A DNA stretch of 64,000 bases from CAYWVO01 sp964461835 (GTDB lineage Bacteria > Zixibacteria > MSB-5A5 > WJJR01 > JAJRUJ01), in assembly GCA_964461835.1 (NCBI GenBank), contig CAYWVO010000012.1:11012-75011 (forward strand), in the 5' to 3' direction. Within the stretch, counting starts at the first letter, position 1, and the number at the start of each line of letters is the position of its first letter. The translations under genes and the position numbers were made by a program. This document shows, piece by piece, positions 62,284-64,000 of this stretch. Under the pieces are notes generated by a model. It did no database searches. It was not told the DNA's origin and worked only from the letters and a program-made list of their open reading frames with translations.

Positions 62284-62461
62284 CGTCACCACTCCCTGAC
62301 AGCCACTTTACCATCATTTGCGAATAAAGTTCTCGTTGCTCTTCATCGTTCAATTTCACTGAGCCTATATTCTGTCCGTTGGCAGAATCAAGTAAAGCAT
62401 AAACTAACGCTGCCATAAATGAAAAGAATAACGCTATGGCCAGTTTATGGAATTTACTCAT
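62252..62461 (-). CDS. Small exported protein, 3' end replaced by a repeat element
   Basis: 69 aa; ATG 62461 with GGGAG eight bases upstream, overlapping the end of the previous gene by 8 bases. An N-terminal membrane helix/signal ('LAIALFFSFMAALVYALL') is followed by a short soluble part. The last ten or so residues ('GCPTGLPWD') are encoded by the MITE-like element, so the original C-terminus is lost or was extended. The function is unknown. Confidence 0.55.
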   Translation of the reverse strand: MSKFHKLAIALFFSFMAALVYALLDSANGQNIGSVKLNDEEQRELYSQMMVKWLSGSGDAGCPTGLPWD

Positions 62462-63413
62462 GATTAACACTCCCAGTTGATGGAAGAATACTTTCCAATT
62501 TCGCAATACTTACGATCGCTCGCGGCCTGTCCTTGATTTCAACATAAAGGCGTGCAAGTTCTTCATTCGATAACCAAGATGCCAACGCAGGAATATTGTC
62601 GTAGTCGTTGTAAGCAGATCCAGGATGTGCCAACAAGTAACGTCTGCGAAGTTCCACTTTTCCTTTGCGGTCATACTTTTTGAAAATATTAACGCTACCA
62701 AAGATGAGCGCTCTGTTTGCAAGTTCGTCATAAGCAGTTTCAGAATACTCGTCCAATACCTCCTCATACTTCTGTTGAGATGCTAGATTATCTCTGCCCA
62801 AAAGTTGATATGCTTGCTCAAACAAACGCAAGGCCTGGGTTTCTCTCGGTGATAACCGCCTCAGGACAAGGTTGCTTAAGGTCACCTTTAGCGTGTCACC
62901 TACTTCAGAACCAGCCGGCAGGAAACTCACTTCGACCCGATAGCGATCAGGTGAAAGGTATGGAATAGCAGTGAATTGCCGATTTGCGCATACTATACTT
63001 GCAATATCTAAATATCCAGAGACACTCTCGCCAGGATTTAGTATCTCAGGGCGTGTTTTTGCTATTTGTTGCGCTTCGTCGTGCACAATGCAAAGTTTGT
63101 CACCGTTTCCTGAATAGATCACAACCTCTATGAAATCATGCCAAATTGCTAATTTTGGTCTAGCCAGCGGCTTGTTACTTATGTTTGTACAAGCCATTCT
63201 TATCCATATTGATTGGTAGGGAACCACAGCCGAATCAAGTAATGCTACTTCAAAGCTCCAGTCTTCCGTCGTTGCAATATTGTAATCGCCCCACGCATAG
63301 TTCTTCGCGTCTGTTTTGGCGAATGCTCCACCAATTCCAAAAGTAACACCCAATATTATTGGAACCACGCAATATTGCAGAACCCGAACTGTTCTACTTT
63401 TATCACTTGTCAT
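62454..63413 (-). CDS. Exported protein, unknown function
   Basis: 319 aa from ATG 63413 (GGAGG six bases upstream, ATGA overlap with the upstream gene). Signal peptide 'VLQYCVVPIILGVTFGIGGAFA'. Residues ~30-190 look like an Ig-type beta domain ('IWIRMACTNISNKPLARPKL', 'LNPGESVSGYLDIASIV'), and residues ~190-300 are helical and TPR-like ('QKYEEVLDEYSETAYDELANR'). No family is recognised. The gene is visibly more AT-rich than most of the window, as is its neighbour upstream, which suggests acquisition from elsewhere. Confidence 0.65.
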   Translation of the reverse strand: MTSDKSRTVRVLQYCVVPIILGVTFGIGGAFAKTDAKNYAWGDYNIATTEDWSFEVALLDSAVVPYQSIWIRMACTNISNKPLARPKLAIWHDFIEVVIYSGNGDKLCIVHDEAQQIAKTRPEILNPGESVSGYLDIASIVCANRQFTAIPYLSPDRYRVEVSFLPAGSEVGDTLKVTLSNLVLRRLSPRETQALRLFEQAYQLLGRDNLASQQKYEEVLDEYSETAYDELANRALIFGSVNIFKKYDRKGKVELRRRYLLAHPGSAYNDYDNIPALASWLSNEELARLYVEIKDRPRAIVSIAKLESILPSTGSVNHE

Positions 63414-63817
63414 TCCCATCCTCCAGCCGGGATATAATCACAGGTAGCCCTAATTGAATCTTTGCATTCATCACAAAACGAACTGCGAGCCAACAGAGTA
63501 GCCCGATGTTCCTGTGTACTCCACAACGGCTGCATTATACAATAGTTGTTACCAAGTGTGTGCTCACCAAACATGTCCGTGTGCTCCAACGAACTATAAT
63601 AATGGCCCAATTCATGCCCAAGTACATACGACCAGACTCGTTCATCGTCATATGTAACTTCGGCAACGCCAAGGATCTCGTACGCCATCAAAACTGATGG
63701 TTTATTATCAAGTTGCATAGGATGTCCCGCCACAGTGTCCTTACCCAAAGTTACCCGAGTGCCCCGCCCCCTTGGGGCGGGATAAGATTCCCGGCAGATG
63801 TCAGAAAAATGCTGCAC
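63410..63817 (-). pseudogene. Metzincin-like zinc protease fragment
   Basis: The frame of 135 codons starts inside the MITE-like element; its first ~20 residues are repeat-derived. From about residue 22 it looks like the catalytic core of a metzincin: 'VWSYVLGHELGHYYSSLEH' has the HExxHxxxxxH zinc site (HELGH at ~69-73, third His seven residues on) and 'NNYCIMQP' could be the Met-turn. Metzincins normally have ~100 residues before the HExxH; here fewer than 50 are genuine, and there is no signal peptide. An internal ATG at 63718 is the only non-repeat start. I read it as a 5'-truncated gene. Confidence 0.6.
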
Positions 63818-63871
63818 ACTCCAACAGCCATACCCCGAATCTCATCCCAGGGCAAGCCCTGGGGCACCCGG
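63755..63871. repeat. MITE-like element, copy 2, with 5-bp target duplication
   Basis: 117 bp, same orientation as copy 1. Termini are CCGAGTGCCCC and GGGGCACCCGG (one mismatch). Internal stems are CCCGCCCC/GGGGCGGG and CCCAGGGC/GCCCTGGG. It is flanked directly by GTTAC on both sides (63750-63754 and 63872-63876), as a 5-bp target site duplication would be. No coding capacity, so it would have to be moved by a transposase elsewhere. Confidence 0.8.
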
Positions 63872-63872
63872 G

Positions 63873-64000
63873 TTACGTCGTGAAATACATAATTACTCTG
63901 CCGATTCCACCGATGGTCATCCAGATCAATCCGATCCGATTCAGTGAGCTCATGTCAAGAGTTGTGTAAATTGGTTTTTCACGCAGCGTGCCTTTCAGCC
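63873..64000 (-). CDS. Small membrane protein, paralog family copy (5'-partial)
   Basis: The gene runs off the right edge; 41 codons are visible, ending 'SLNRIGLIWMTIGGIGRVIMYFTT' before TAA. This matches the C-terminus of the 61546-61776 product at most positions. The segment before it ('LKGTLREKPIYTTLDM') does not resemble that paralog, so this copy may be rearranged or belong to a different subgroup. Its stop codon lies in the GTTAC duplication next to the repeat element. Confidence 0.6.
   Translation of the reverse strand, partial: LKGTLREKPIYTTLDMSSLNRIGLIWMTIGGIGRVIMYFTT

Overview
The window is bacterial chromosome of moderate GC with dense operons, clear Shine-Dalgarno sites and no rRNA, tRNA, CRISPR or phage genes that I can see. 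Three secreted proteins point to the FCB superphylum, probably a Zixibacteria-like candidate phylum. Two end in paired dockerin-like modules built on a 'DPLDV..LV..VY' motif, and one ends in a FlgD/T9SS-type C-terminal domain with an 'NTPNPFNPST' motif. This placement is inference from domain style, not from a marker gene.

Left part (1-24.4 kb). The end of a large secreted dockerin protein is followed, on the minus strand, by a seven-gene operon for alpha-glucan and trehalose: glgE, treS-maltokinase, glgB, treZ, a GH57/DUF3536 enzyme, treY and malQ. Together they can build branched glucan from trehalose through maltose-1-phosphate and turn glucan back into trehalose. Next, also on minus, comes a pyruvate dehydrogenase operon (aceE-aceF-lpd). 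Its E2 has an extraordinarily acidic linker.

Middle (24.6-43 kb). A broken Na/Pi transporter is fused out of frame to a fragment of a PhoR-type sensor, a decayed phosphate locus. Then come a thrombospondin-3/dockerin secreted protein and a GluR0-like glutamate-receptor K+ channel. From 29.8 to 43.0 kb ten plus-strand genes form the most interesting block. It starts with a sensor kinase that has an extracytoplasmic propeller-like domain and a sigma-54 response regulator. After a candidate -24/-12 promoter come a DUF4282 membrane protein, a probable outer-membrane barrel, two related periplasmic proteins, a periplasmic coiled-coil protein, a GrpE-like protein, an Hsp70 without its helical lid, and a membrane J-like protein without the HPD motif but with an extracytoplasmic lectin-like domain. 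I read this as a regulated Hsp70-to-envelope system that I cannot match to a described one.

Right part (43-64 kb). After a beta-helix secreted protein comes an Hmc-like transmembrane redox complex (HmcF-, HmcE- and HmcB-like subunits plus an NrfD membrane protein fused to a six-heme cytochrome). Facing it is an operon with a FeMo-co-binding/DUF1847 fusion and a Usp-like protein, preceded by a near-perfect sigma-54 promoter and a cluster of repeated upstream sites. A PAS sigma-54 activator follows and is the obvious candidate regulator. The 53.9-55.8 kb stretch holds several gene remnants among small intact genes. It is followed by a methyltransferase, a TauE/SafE exporter, proC, a DUF4405 cytochrome-like protein and a flavoprotein disulfide oxidoreductase. 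The window ends with paralogous small membrane proteins and an AT-richer three-gene cassette bounded by two direct copies of a 117-118 bp MITE-like element, one of them with a 5-bp target duplication.
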